Origin: Jacaranda mimosifolia
Lineage: Eukaryota > Streptophyta > Magnoliopsida > Lamiales > Bignoniaceae
DNA: 64,000 bases
Direction: 5' to 3'
Assembly: GCA_018894105.1 (NCBI GenBank)
Contig: CM032119.1
Coordinates: forward strand, 19,981,246 to 20,045,245
The position numbers and the translations under genes are program-made. Below the pieces are notes generated by a model. It worked only from the letters and a program-made list of their open reading frames with translations. It had not been told where the DNA came from and made no database searches. Within the stretch, counting starts at the first letter, position 1; each line of letters begins with the position of its first letter. This document shows positions 22,305 to 34,732 of this stretch, piece after piece.

Positions 22305-22975
22305 TGTTAGAATAGTATCCCACAAGCCAATTAGATTGGCCTTGTATAAGCTATTTCCTTGTAAAACAATCTTGATTGAAAGATATTCTTTATATAGCCA
22401 TCTTCATGTTATGCTCTTTATTACTTCATTTGCATTTGGATGAAGCCCCTAGATTACTTATGACTATGGGACTTGGTTCGGTGACCATGGAATAAGTCTC
22501 ACATGGTTGTGATCTTAAATCTTCCAAGTCATAGGATCTTATGAGATAAGGCATTTAAGATTTGGACAGACTTGCACTGATGATGCATAAATCCAATAGT
22601 TGGATATTACTCCATTCAATGAGCAACTGTATGAGATATGAGTGGATATTAGTGGGTACTTGTTAGAGAACAAGGCACTGAAGGCCCATCAGAGAATATA
22701 CTAGATAGCCATAATGGCAAGTTGATTGTGACAAGTTCTCCAACTTACGCTAGTGCATATTATTAGTCCTCTGACCTGAGGATCCATGGTAACCTTGTGT
22801 CTGGTCTTCATGATTTGACTCTTCCTTGACCACTTAGTGGGCCTTTCGAGTTGAGGTTGGGTATGAGCTACTTGGCATAGAGGTTTGTGAAATCCAAGAT
22901 GGAATCGGACTCCTCGCTTTTGTGAAGGGAAAATGCATCTCCTATGTATTCTATAATGATCGATTCCAAGAATGT
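22305..22975 (+). repeat. Family B LTR fragment of the plus gag-pol element
   Basis: Starts TGTTAGAATAGTATCCCACA and follows the family LTR for about 670 bp to GATCGATTCCAAGAAT. It then joins directly to leader sequence, so about 1.5 kb of LTR, the PBS and the first 0.5-0.7 kb of leader are deleted. It probably is the 5' LTR remnant of the element whose gag-pol lies at 24372-27960. Confidence 0.78.
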
Positions 22976-24371
22976 CCAGTCATGCGCACACCTCAGCCAG
23001 CAGTGCCTAGTTTAGGGTTGGGCAAGTTTTGAGCTTTATTTTAGTTCCTTTTGTGACTAAAAACTAAATTAAATCACACATAATGGATGCACAAGTGTTG
23101 TGCAAGCTCTCAAAATTATTTTTGACATTTTTTATTGTTCTTAAAATCTTGTTAAAGTTAATCTCCTTTATATTGCATAAATGTTATGCTTGGCCAATTA
23201 TTTGTTTATGAGATAAGCATTTAATTGTTGAAATTGATTGTCAATTCTAGATTTATTTATTGTTCATTTAATTGTTAATTGGATGATGAATGAATGTGGA
23301 TGATCATAAGCCTTTAATATTGATTTTACTTGTTTTCAAGTTGTTGAAATGGGTTGTATCAAATTGGGGGCTTGCATGCCTCTTCATTTCTACCTTGTAA
23401 ATGTTATGAGGGTAGAATCACTAGGAGTGAGGATTTTTTTCTCATATAAATGTTGCATGGAGCAAAGGAAACCATTGGAGGCATGGAGTTTTTTAAGGAC
23501 CCATGAATGTATGGGATACACTCATGTAATAGCTAAATTTAATCAATCCACTTAAAATCAACTAGGTAGTGTATATATAGCTCTAAGTGCATCACTTGGT
23601 TAGGCTCGTGGTCATCCCACCCTAAGACCATGCTAGACATGTTTACTTATTTATGCTTTTCACATCCTATTAATGTATGAGATGCATGATTAGGTTATAA
23701 AAAACTTAAATAAGAAGATAAAAATGATGAGATCTTTGCAAGCAAAAACCCTCAACTTAGAATGTCTAAGTGCTTTTCAAATATTAAGTCAAAATGGATA
23801 TAAATTAGAAGAGTTTTATTTAATCCATGCTTTCTACTAATTGTATGTGGCATGATAATGCTACCATTATTTGTGTGATGTCTCACGAGTCGTGGGTCAC
23901 ACTTATAGTGGAAAGCTGTGACCATATACTTAGCGTATGATGTACCTTTGATTTGAGAACACCCATGCATTGTCGCATGAGTTGTGGGATGTCGTGGTGC
24001 TTGTCTCGAATCAAAGTATGCTTGGTAGGTTTGACTCAAAGCCTAGTAATGTGGATGTCTCACGAGTCGTGGGTCCATATGAAATGTGAGGCAAAATATA
24101 TCAAGAGTTGCATTAAATACAATTAGCAAAAGTTGTTTACCTTTTGATTGTTTGTGGATGTCTCATGAGTCGTGGGTCCACTTGCAAGTTCTTTAGGTCT
24201 TGATTCTCACTTGGAAATAGGATTTTTTGAATTCTTCTTGGGTGTGAAGGATTTGATAAAATAGTGGGAGAAAAATATGCTTGAAAGACCATGAACATGT
24301 ATATCAAAATTTAATTACATGATTATACTCTTTTTTTCACCTCTCGTAGATTTTCAAAATCTTTAAACAAA
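22976..24371 (+). other. Family B leader (plus), 5' truncated
   Basis: Corresponds to the second part of the family A leader (from the GC-rich island onward). It holds the four palindromes as CACGAGTCGTG at 23884, CATGAGTTGTG at 23976, CACGAGTCGTG at 24061 and CATGAGTCGTG at 24164; the spacings 92, 85 and 103 bp are identical to family A. The changes are C-to-T, as expected for CpG decay. No gene; the open frame 23349-23555 is not conserved as protein. Confidence 0.8.
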
Positions 24372-27300
24372 ATGGCTAAAAATCCACTCACAAGCATTTG
24401 GGAAACCAATAAACTCATTGGGCAAAACTTTCAAATTTAGTTGAGAAACCTTAAGATAATTCTTGACTCTTAAAAGAGGACATACGTCCTTGATCAAAGC
24501 CTCGCGGACACAATTGGTGATGACGCCACCGATGAAGCTCGTGAAATGTTCAAAAAATTTGTGGATGATGATTTACAACTTAGGTGCATCACGATGGCCT
24601 CCATGACCAACAAGAAAAGACTCACGAGCACATAAAATATGCCCATAAGATCTACAAACACTTACAAGAGTTGTATGGCGTATAATCAAGAAACGAAAGG
24701 TTCGCATTATCAAAAGAGCTCTTTAGGTCAAGGATGAGTGAGGAGTCAAGTGCTCATGATCACGGGCTAAAGATGATTGGACTCATCAAGAAGCTTGAAC
24801 AACTTGATGTGATCATGGACAATGACCTTTACGTAGATTTGATCCTCCAGTCATTACCACCATCATTTGACCAATTCGTTATGAACTCTAATATGTCCGA
24901 GTAAAAAGTTATGATTAATGAATTGGTGAACATGCTTGTGATTGCCGAGGCAACATGAAAAGGGAAAAACCTCTTATGTTTGCATCCTCCTCCAAGTCGA
25001 AAGGTCCTAGGGGCCCAAGAAAGGGAAGTAAGAGGAAGAAGAGTTCTTCCTCTAAAGGGAAGCAATCGAAAAAAGTTGTAGGGGGGTTAAGAAGAAGGCT
25101 AAAATCGATGCAAATTGTTTCCATTATGGTGAAAAGGGACATTAGAAACTAAACTGCAAGGCTTACCTTGCAACCCTTGAGAAGAATATGTACTTCATTG
25201 AGGTGCATTTGATAACTAATTTTTCCTCATGGGTATTTGATACCGCAATGGTTCTCACCTTTGTAATTTGTTACAAGGGGATGGAAAGAAGAAATGGTCT
25301 TCGTGAAGGGGATATGATTCTCCACCTAGGAAATAGAGCAAGAGTTGCTACCACAGTCCAAGGCATAATCAAGTTATACTTGGGGAATGCTTGCATTGTA
25401 ATTGATTCGATTTATTATGTACCTCAACTTGTTAAAAACATTATTTCAATTAATGTTCTTGATAATAAAGTATATGATTTTTCTATATCGAATGAGATGT
25501 TGAAGGTATTAAAGAATGGTTCTTTAATTGCTCAAGATACATTAATTAATGGATTATATAGACTTGATTCTCAACCTTCACTAATGCACATCTAATCTCG
25601 TAAAAGAAAATTAGATAACCAAGAAGATACGATTCTTTGGCATGCTAGACTTGGCTATATTTCTAAAAATAGGATGAACAAATTAGAAGCTCTCAAAACA
25701 CTAAATGTTAGTGGCATTGAGGACTTTCCTACTTATGAATCTTGTTTAAAAGGAAAATGACCAAGGCTCCTTCTGTGGGACAAATATAGTGCTCCACAAG
25801 TCCTTTGGATTTGATGGATATAGATGCTTGTGGCCCACTGAGAGTTAGTGCAAGATGAAGCTATTCCTACTTCATCACCTTTACCAATGATAATAGTTGA
25901 TTAAGACATGTGTATCTTATGAAGTACAAATCCGAAGCCTTTGAAAAGTTCAAAGAGTGTAAGAATGAAGTGGAAAAGCAATTGGGGATTAGTATTAAAG
26001 CTCTTTGATCGGATCGAGGGAGAGAATACTTAAGCACTGAGTTCTTAGATTATCTAAAGGAGAATGTGATTCTCTCTCAATGGACTCCACCCGGCACACC
26101 GCAACACAATGGAGTAGCCAAGAGGAGAATTCATGCCTTGTTGGACATGGTACGTTCCATGATGAGTTTTTTCGATGTGCCCATATCCTTTTGGGGATAT
26201 GCCTTAATGACGGCGATGAAGCTACTAAATATAGTACCTTCAAAGTCTGTGCCAAAAATGCCGCATGACATATGGTATGGCAAAGCACCTTCTTACCAAT
26301 ACCTTCAAGTTTGGGGGTCTTCTGCCTACATAAGACGGACAGTGGGAGACAAGTTGGATAGTAGATCCACCTTGTGCAAGTTTGTGGGATACCCAATAGA
26401 GTCTATGGGTTACTAGTTTTATGATCTATTTGAATAAAAAGTGTTTATTTTGAGGAACGCCTACTTTTTGGAAAATCAATTTCTATTAGATTGAAATAGT
26501 GTTGTTGTTGAACTTGAAAAAGTTTAAGATGATCATGAAATCTCACAAGCGGTGTAAACAACCGAGGAGCAACATGAGCCTCAGACACATTCTCTAAAAA
26601 GGTTGGACCGAATCAAGAAGCAATCCAAAATGTTTGGATTTCTTCATGAGACAAGCTAATCGGATAGTGATCCAAGACCTATGAGGAAGCTATGTTAGAC
26701 ATAGACTCAGGATACTTGCTTAATGCTACAAAATCTGAAATGGACTCAATGTACTCCAACAAAGTATGGACTTTGCTAGATCCACCAAAGGGAATAGTTT
26801 TTGTTCATTGCAAGTGGATCTATAAGCGAAAGCTAGGAGTCAATAGAGAAGTAACGACTTTTGAGGTGCGACAAGTACCTAAGGGTTACACTCAAAGACC
26901 TAGTATCGATTTCAAGGAAACCTTTTCACCGGTCACAATGCCTAAGTCTATTCGGATTCTACTTGCTATAGCTGCATATTATAACTATGAGATATGGCAA
27001 ATAGATGTGAAAACTGCTTTCCTCAATGGAGACATTGAAGAAGAAATCTATATGGAGCAACCATAAGGTTTTACATCCAAGGGGAGTGAGCAAAAAGTTT
27101 GCAAACTCCAGAGATCCATTTATGGACTCAAACAAGCGTCCTGAAGTTTGAATATACGTTTTGACAAAACGGTCAAGTTGTTTGGCTTTTTCAAAAATGT
27201 GTATGAACCATGTGTGTACAAGAAAACTAGTAGGAGTAGTATATAGCTTATTGTGCTTTATGTTGATGACATCCTTCTCATTAGGAATGAGGTAGGAATA

Positions 27301-27960
27301 TTAGAGTGTACTAAAGCATGGTTACCTGTTCAATTCTCTGTGAAGGATTTGGGAGAAGCATCCTACTTATTTGAAATACGTATCTATAGAGATAGATCGA
27401 GGAGGATGCTGGGACTTTCCCAAATCTCATACATTGACAAAATACTAAAGATGTTTAGTATGGAAGAATCCAAGAAGGGATTCCTTCCTATGGGACATGG
27501 CATTCGTCTCTCCAAGTCTATGGCCCCTAAGACTGAAGACGAGAGACAAAGGATGTCTCACGTACCTTATGCCTCCGCTATTAGGAGTGTAATGTATGCA
27601 GTTCAATATACCAGATCGGATATGGCACACGCTCTAAGCGTTACGAGCCGTTTCCAATCCAATTCCGGTGAGAGTTACTAGATAGCCCTTAAAGTAATCC
27701 TTAAGTACTTAAAAATGACTAAGGATTTGTTTTTGGTATATGGAAATTAAGAATTAAAACTCGAGGGGTTTTCAGATTCAAATTTTTAATTCGATGTAGA
27801 TGACCTAAAATCTACTTCTAGATTCATATTTTGCCTCAATGGCGGCACAATAAGCTGGAAGAGTTCCAGGAAGAATATATTTCATCTTTAGAAACTGCAA
27901 ATGAAGTTGTTTGGATGAAAAACTTCATTCAAGAGTTGAATGTAGTACCTAGTATTGTTG
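24372..27960 (+). pseudogene. Decayed copia gag-pol, family B, plus strand
   Basis: The ATG at 24372 starts MAKNPLTSIWETNKL, matching family A Gag, but a stop follows at the NFQ-W motif. The zinc knuckle near 25110-25155 has lost a cysteine (CFHYGEKGH, then a stop). Protease, integrase (26066-26416, TPPGTPQHNGVA) and RT (26692-27066 with [17 protein letters not shown]; 27253 onward with YVDDILLI intact) are readable in several frames. RNase H is cut at about 27960 after KNFIQELNVVPS, where sequence in the opposite orientation begins. Its CGA at 26827 shows that the TGA at 10461 in family A is a mutation. No functional product is expected. Confidence 0.88.
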
Positions 27961-28125
27961 AGAATCAAGATCCTAAGGACTTGTAGCGGACCCATGACTC
28001 GTGAGACATCTACAAACAATCAAATGGTAAACAACTTTTCTAATTACATCACATGCAATTCTTGATATATTTTGCCTCACTTTTCATGTAAACCCATGAC
28101 TCGTGTGACATCTACACTATATTAA
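27961..28125 (-). other. Family B leader fragment (minus), first part
   Basis: Complement of the leader just upstream of gag. It holds two palindrome sites (CATGACTCGTG at 27994-28004 and 28095-28105). It abuts the truncated plus-strand RNase H at 27960 and is interrupted at 28126 by a solo LTR, after which the same leader continues at 30384. Confidence 0.8.
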
Positions 28126-29872
28126 TTTTGAAATAATGCCCTACAAGCCAATTAGATTGGCTTTGTAAAACTATTTCCTTATAATAAAATCTTGATTAAA
28201 TGATATACTTTATATGACCATCTTCATCTTATGCTCTTTATCACTTTAGTGGCATTTGGATGAAGCCCTTAGATCACATAAGACTATAGGACTTGGTTAG
28301 TTCCCTAGGTGGTGATCATGGAATAAGTCTTACACGGTTGTGATCTTAAATCTTCCAAGTCATAGGATTATACCAGACAAGGCATCTAAGATCCGGATAA
28401 ACTTACACTAACGATGCATAAATCTAAGCGTTGGATGTTACTCCGTTCCATGAGCAATCCCATATGAGATGATGTATATTAGTAGGCACTTGTTAGAGAA
28501 CAAGATACTGAAAGCTCACCCGAAGAATCCACTAGATAGCAGGGTAGCAAATCGGTAGTGTCAAGTTCTCCAGCTTACGCTAGTGCATATAATTAGTTCT
28601 CTAACTTGAGGATCCATGGTAACCTTGTGCTTTGACTTTTCCTTAGTCCCCTAGTGGGCTATTTGGGTAGAGGTTGAGCACAAGCTACTAAACATAGAGG
28701 TTTGTGAAATCCAAAATGGAATCTAACTCCTCATCTTTGTGAAATGCGAGTGCACATCCTATGTATTCTATAATGTTCGATTCCAATAAATCCTTCCAGA
28801 AAGTGGTATGAAAATTTAGAATAGGCATTTTCCAAAGATTAGGTTATACAATGGAATCAAACATTGGGAATAGAGACATAGTATTGAGGTTATTAGAGAG
28901 TCGGCAAATATCTTATCCTAGGCCTCTTTTAGGAGATAGAAGGTGGAAGGACTGTATTTGCATGGCAAGCGTAGGGCTATAATTGTTCTCCAAAATCATT
29001 CATTTTAGCCAATTAGTTGGGCTTCATGGGCTTGAGGTTGCATATTCGACCATGGAGATTGGGTACTCTTCAATTAATGGAGATTAATTGAATTGAGTCA
29101 ATTTAGTTTAAAGAAGTTTAAACTAAAATGAATATATGATATTCAAAAGGCACAAGGAGTTGTGAGCCCATGTCTAATGAATGGCAGAACCTATCGAGTC
29201 ACACACAAAAGCCAATTGCATTTCCTAAGTCATGGAGGAACATTCTAAGTGTCAGAAAATTCACTCCAAAGTGATCGATTCTTTAGTTGACCGAAAATTG
29301 AAGTGTCACTTGGCTTGATTAATTTAAGTGTTAAATTGACCAACTAATTTAAGGAGTTAAATTAAACCAATAATTAAAGAGTTAATTACTTGGTGCCATG
29401 TGACCATCAATTGGTCAAGTTAACTTAAAGAGTTAAGTTAACAAAATTGAGCTTAAAGAGTTAAGCTTGTTGACTTAAAAGTTATGTCAAAGATTAATTA
29501 ATCAAATTAAAGTTCTTAATTTACTTAATGAAAAGAATAAATTTTGGAGACAAAATTCAAATGAAAGTTTCATTTGGTGTGACATTTTAATTAATTTGAA
29601 ATTAGATTTCAAATGTAATTAAAATGCACACAAATTCAAATTAGATTTGAATTTGCCAATTTGCATGCATTGCAAGCATGATTGGCGGTACCGCACACCT
29701 TGAGGAAGGTGTGATTCCAGGTCTTCCCTCTATATATAGATATAGAGGTGAGGATGAGCGGTCACTTGCATCTCTAGTGAAGAATAAGATTCCTGCTATT
29801 TTCCCTCCATTTTGAAGGTGTTCACTCATGTGTTGAAGTTTATTTCTCTCTTCTTCTCCAACTCCAAAAATC

Positions 29873-29919
<47 letters not shown>

Positions 29920-30383
29920 TCTCTCTTCTTTTTCTCCAGCTAAAAATGATGAGAAATAGGAAGTTTCAATGGTGTGTGGATCACATTGATAGAGGCAAAA
30001 CAAATGGTTTGCTAAGCCTTTGGAGATCCACCTGCAAGAACAGTCATTTGGTGATTTTATTTCAGGAGATCCAAAAAGAGTTTTGATTTGAAATTTTCAC
30101 AGTAGATCCATCAAAGAGTTGAGGAGCTATTGGAAAATTTTCAAAATTTCTGGAGAAGCTTGATTCATGCAAAAGTTGCATTGTTTCTATTGTGCTACTG
30201 CTTGGCAGATTCTGGAATGAAGAAGAGTTCTTCACTTTCTCCTTCGAATTTAGCTAATGAAGGTAATCATTTACCAAAATCCATTTCATAAGCATGTTTA
30301 GATCTTTGATTTGCTTGAGTAGCCTAGTTAATTTTAGCTTTTGAAGTTTTAATTTATGGATCCTGGTGCTACTCTAGTTTTCA
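28126..30383 (+). repeat. Solo LTR of family B (2.26 kb)
   Basis: Starts TTTTGAAATAATGCC (decayed TGTTGGAATAGTGCC) and ends CTAGTTTTCA. Flanks ATTAA (28121-28125) and ATTAG (30384-30388) are a near-perfect 5-bp target duplication, and the leader sequence on the two sides joins seamlessly when the LTR is removed. It has a TATA-like TATATATAG near 29729-29740 and a (CT)n run at 29874-29912. No internal region, PBS or polypurine tract adjoins it, so it is the product of LTR-LTR recombination. Confidence 0.85.
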
Positions 30384-32060
30384 ATTAGGTGTTAAGTCGA
30401 TCCTACCAATTAAACTTTGATTCAAGACCGCTCTATGTCATCTCACGACTCGTGTGCCAATGCATAGGAAGCATCAAATCAAAGGTGCAGCATATGCTAA
30501 GTATATGATCACAACTTTCCACCATAAGTGTGACCCACAACTTGTGAGACACCACACAAATGTGGTAGTGTCGTCATGCCACATACTATTGGTAGAAGGT
30601 ATGGATTAATTAAAACCCATTTTAATTTGTATCCATTTTTACTTAATATTTGAAAAACACTTAGATATTCTAAGTGGAGGAATTTTCTTGCTTGGCAAGA
30701 TCTCACCAATTTTATCTTCTTATTTAAGTTTCCTATATCCTAAACATGCATCTCATACATCAATAAGATATGAAAAGCATAAATAAGTAAATGCACCTAG
30801 CATGCTCCTAGGGTGAGATGACCATGAGCCTTAACCAAGTGGTGTACTTAGAGCCATAGGTGCACCACTTCACTGAGTTTAAATGGGTTAATTAAATCTA
30901 GCTATTACATGAGTGTATCCCCATACATTCATGGGTCTTCATGCCTCCAATTGTCTTTCTTGCTCCTTGCAACATTTACAAGAGAAAGAAACCCTCACTT
31001 CTATTGTTTCCACTCTCATAACGTTTACAAGATAGAAATTAAGAGGCATGCAAGCCTCTATTTAATACAACCCTTTTCAACAACTTGAAACAAATAAAAT
31101 TAATATTAAAGGCTCATGATCATCCCCATTTATTCATCATCCATTCAACGCTTAAATGAATAATAAATAACGCAATAATTGATATTCAATTCCAAGAGTT
31201 AAATGCTTATCTCAGAAACAATTAATTCGTCAAGCAAAACAAGCATAACATTTATGCATCATATTTTTGCAACATTTGGAGATCAACTTTAACATGATTT
31301 TAAAAGCAATCAAAAATATCAAACATAATTTTGAGAACTTGCACAACACTTATGCATCTATTATGTGTGATATAGAGCACTTACGGTCATTAAAGAAACC
31401 AAAACAACACTCAAAACTCATCGCAACTCGAAACAACTATTGTTGGCCTTGCCTTGGCCCATGGTCAGGCTATGGACGTGCGCCTGGCTCGCTGCTGCTA
31501 AGCCAGTGCCCCACAGTGGCTAGCAGTGCCCTTGTTTTTGAGTTATGATCGAGTCAAGTGATTTTAGGCTCAACTTTTGTGCACCAAAAAATTTAAGACA
31601 CATCCTAAATATTAAATCACATTATAGATGAAATTTCAAATCTGAAACACCTTTTAAAACAAAATTTTCAAGTGCTCGAACATGCTTCAAAAATCAAGTT
31701 TAAGTGAGAATCACATTCTTCTAAAAACCTCTAATTATATCCAATCCAATTGGATCCAAAAATGACCAAAACTACTGAAGGCCAAATTTAACATGCTAAC
31801 TCAACATAGAACATCAACTAATACCAAATCAAAATTCAACATTAGTAACGATGAGTTAAAACATACTAATCATATGAATTAACACTTAAAACACATATTG
31901 GCATGCTTTCAATTCACCAAGCAAGAGAGCCACAATCAACATCATCCAAACACTCCAATCCATAACTTGGATCAAATATTTGGATATTTAGATCAATTCA
32001 TTACATGAATCAATCAATCAAAAATCTAAATTAGGGCATGAATTAGGCTCCAATACTACT
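30384..32060 (-). other. Family B leader (minus), main part
   Basis: Continuation of 27961-28125. It holds palindromes at 30444-30454 (CACGACTCGTG) and 30536-30546 (CACAACTTGTG), 92 bp apart. With the solo LTR and one duplication copy removed, the gap to the site at 28095 is 86 bp, as in the other copies. The GC-rich island is at about 31440-31530, including AGCCACTG / CACTGGCT arms on the minus strand. It ends at the PBS. The open frame 31267-31548 is not conserved. Confidence 0.8.
32046..32058 (-). other. Decayed primer binding site
   Basis: On the minus strand TAGTATTGGAGCC, matching TGGTATCAGAGCC at 10 of 13 positions, two bases from the LTR end, exactly as in family A. Confidence 0.7.
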
Positions 32061-34252
32061 TAAAGTCAAGTGTAGCACTAGGATCCAATTATCAAAGCAT
32101 AAAAATGCCAAAATAACTAGGCTACACATGAAACTAAGGATCTAAACATGCCTTAAATTTGGAGTTGGTAAGAGGAATACCTTCAGTTGCTCAAAATAGA
32201 AAGAAACAAGGAAACAAACTTCAACATATAGAGTCTGTCTCCCAGTGGTGCAGCAGGTCTATGAGAACTTTTGCCCAACCAAATCTATTCGGAATCAGGT
32301 GATGTTTGAATTGGATAACACCAACACTTTGATAAATCTACAATAGAAAAATTAGCCAAATTAGAAAATCCGAAGGAGCTCCAGAAATGGCTCCAAATTA
32401 CTGTCAAAATAGAGCATCTTCAAAAGACTAGCAATCTAATTATTTTGCCTATGATGAGAAGATCCATAAACTAATGGATAATCCAAATCTATTCTTTGTT
32501 AGGTGGAAAACAAGGAAGAGATGAAAGTATGAAGTGGCCAAAATTTGGAGGTAGGTAATGAAGAAAATGTGAAGCCTCAACATAGGATGCAACATATGGG
32601 AAATTGGAGGGAAAAGGGAGAATCTAACATTAGATAAAAAATGCTTGTGTAAATCACATACTTGGCTGGCTACCCTCTATATCTATATATAGATGGAGGG
32701 AACGTGTGATGCTTAGGTGGAATCACACCTCCCTCATGGATAGCGCCAACTTGTTTGCAAACTTGCAAGCAAGTTGCAAGTGAATTAAATGTGAATTTGA
32801 ATTTCATTTGAAATCTTCATTTCATCTATTGAAATGTCATCCAAATAAATTCTAATTCACACCCAATGAACATTTCAATTGAATTTTTCCTCCAAAATTG
32901 ATTCTTCATTTTAATTAAATTAATTAACCTTTAACTCTTAAGTCAATTAGCTTAACTCTTTAAGCTAGCTTGACCAACTGATAGTGATGTGGCACCAATT
33001 AAATTAACCCCTTAATTTAATTGGTTTAACTTAACTCCTTAAATTATTTAGATCAATTTAACAATTAAATTGATCAAGCCAACATGAAAAAAAATTGCGT
33101 CAATCCGCTAACTTAAAAAATTGGTCATGGTGGATGTTTTCTAACTCTTAGAAAATTCATCTTCATCAAGTAGGATTTTCAATTCACTTTTGTGTGTGAC
33201 CCATTAGGTTCTACCATTCATTGGACATAAGCTCACAACTGTTGTGAATTATTGAATATCAAATGTTCACATTAGTCTAAACTCCTTTAAACTACTGACT
33301 TAATTCAATTATTCTCATTAATTGAAGAGTACCCAATCTCTATGGTCGATGTCCAATCTCAAAGCCCATGGAGCCCAACTAATTGGCCAAAAATGAATGC
33401 TTTCAGAGAACCATGCAAATATGGACCTTCCGTCTCCTATCTCTCGAAAGAGGCCTAGGGCAAGATATTTGTTGACTCCCTAACAGCCTCAATACTATGT
33501 TTCTATTCCTAATGTTCGATTTCGATTTATGACATCATCTTTGAAAAGCTCCTTTTCCAAATTGTCATACTACCTTGTGCAATGACTTATTGGAATTGAT
33601 CATTATAGAATAAATAGGAAATGCACTCGCCCTTCACAACAATGAGGAGTCGGGTCCCTTCTTGGATCTCACAAACCTCCATGTCTAAGTAGCTCATACT
33701 CAACCTCAACCTAAAAGGCCCGCTAAGTGGTTAAGGAAAAGTCAAAGCATGAGGACCTAAACATAAGGTTTCCATGGATCCTCAGGTCAAAGGGTTAAGT
33801 ATATGCACTAGCATAAGCAGTAGAACTTGCCACTACGACTATCTAGTAAACCTCCAAGCGGGCCTCCAGTGAACTTGTTCTCTTACAAGTGCTTAATAAT
33901 ATGCACCTATATCTCATATGGTTTTCTATGAAATGGAGCAATATACAACCCTTGAATTTATGCATCATCAGTGTAAGTCTATCCGAATCTTAAACGTCTT
34001 GTCTGATAAGATTCTATAACTTGGGATATTTAAGATCACGATCGTGTAAGACTTATTTCATGATCATCACCAAGTATACTGACCAAGTCCCATAGTCTTG
34101 TGTGATCTAAGGGCTTCAACCAAATACTAGTGAAGTAAATTAATCATAAGATGAAGATGGCCATTCATAATGAATATCATTCAATCAAGATTGTATCACA
34201 AGTGAAATTGTTTACATGCCAATCTCATTGGTTGCAGGGCACTATTCTAACA
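32061..34252 (-). repeat. 5' LTR of a minus-strand family B element
   Basis: 2192 bp, from the end beside the PBS to ACTATTCTAACA (complement of TGTTAGAATAGT). TATA-like CTATATATAG lies near 32682-32691, with a decayed promoter-proximal inverted repeat (CGTGTGATGC ... ATCACACC) beside it. On the right it abuts plus-strand RNase H sequence (34253), into which this element probably inserted; the other flank is not visible. Confidence 0.82.
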
Positions 34253-34732
34253 TAGTTTCCAATCCGATGAAGAAGACCTAAAATCTACTTTAGGATTTAT
34301 ATTTCGACTCAGTTATGGTGCAATGAGTTGGAAGAGTTCCAAAGAAGATACCACGACAGATTCAACCACTGAGATGGAATATATTACGGCTTCAAAAACT
34401 ACAAAGGAAGGTGTTTAGATGAAAATATTCATCCAATAGTTGGATGTAGTGCCTACCATGGCTAATCCGATAGTTATCTTTTGTGACAACAACAAACCTG
34501 TTGCGCAAGTAAAAGAGCTAAGATCTCGTCAGTGATCCAAGCACATTTTAAGGCATTCTCATTTAATTAGGGGGATCATTGATAGAGGCGACATCCGAGT
34601 GGAAAGTGTAGCCTCATAAGAGAATATAGCAAATCTACTAACAATACCCCTAACATAAAATGTCTATGAAGGAAATCTTAGAAAGATGTGTCTTGAGGCT
34701 ATGGGGTATTAGCTTTAGGGTAAGTAGGAAAT
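34253..34732 (+). pseudogene. RNase H end of copia element F (plus)
   Basis: Begins mid-gene at SFQSDEEDLKS and reads GAMSWKSSKEDTT, AKEL-type RSRQ, SKHILRHSHLIRG, ENIANLL to a stop beside a purine tract (GGGTAAGTAGGAAAT at about 34718-34732). These are the C-terminal RNase H motifs of family A/B pol. Several in-frame stops are present. The upstream part is missing because a minus-strand LTR ends at 34252. It links directly to the LTR starting at 34733. Confidence 0.8.
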
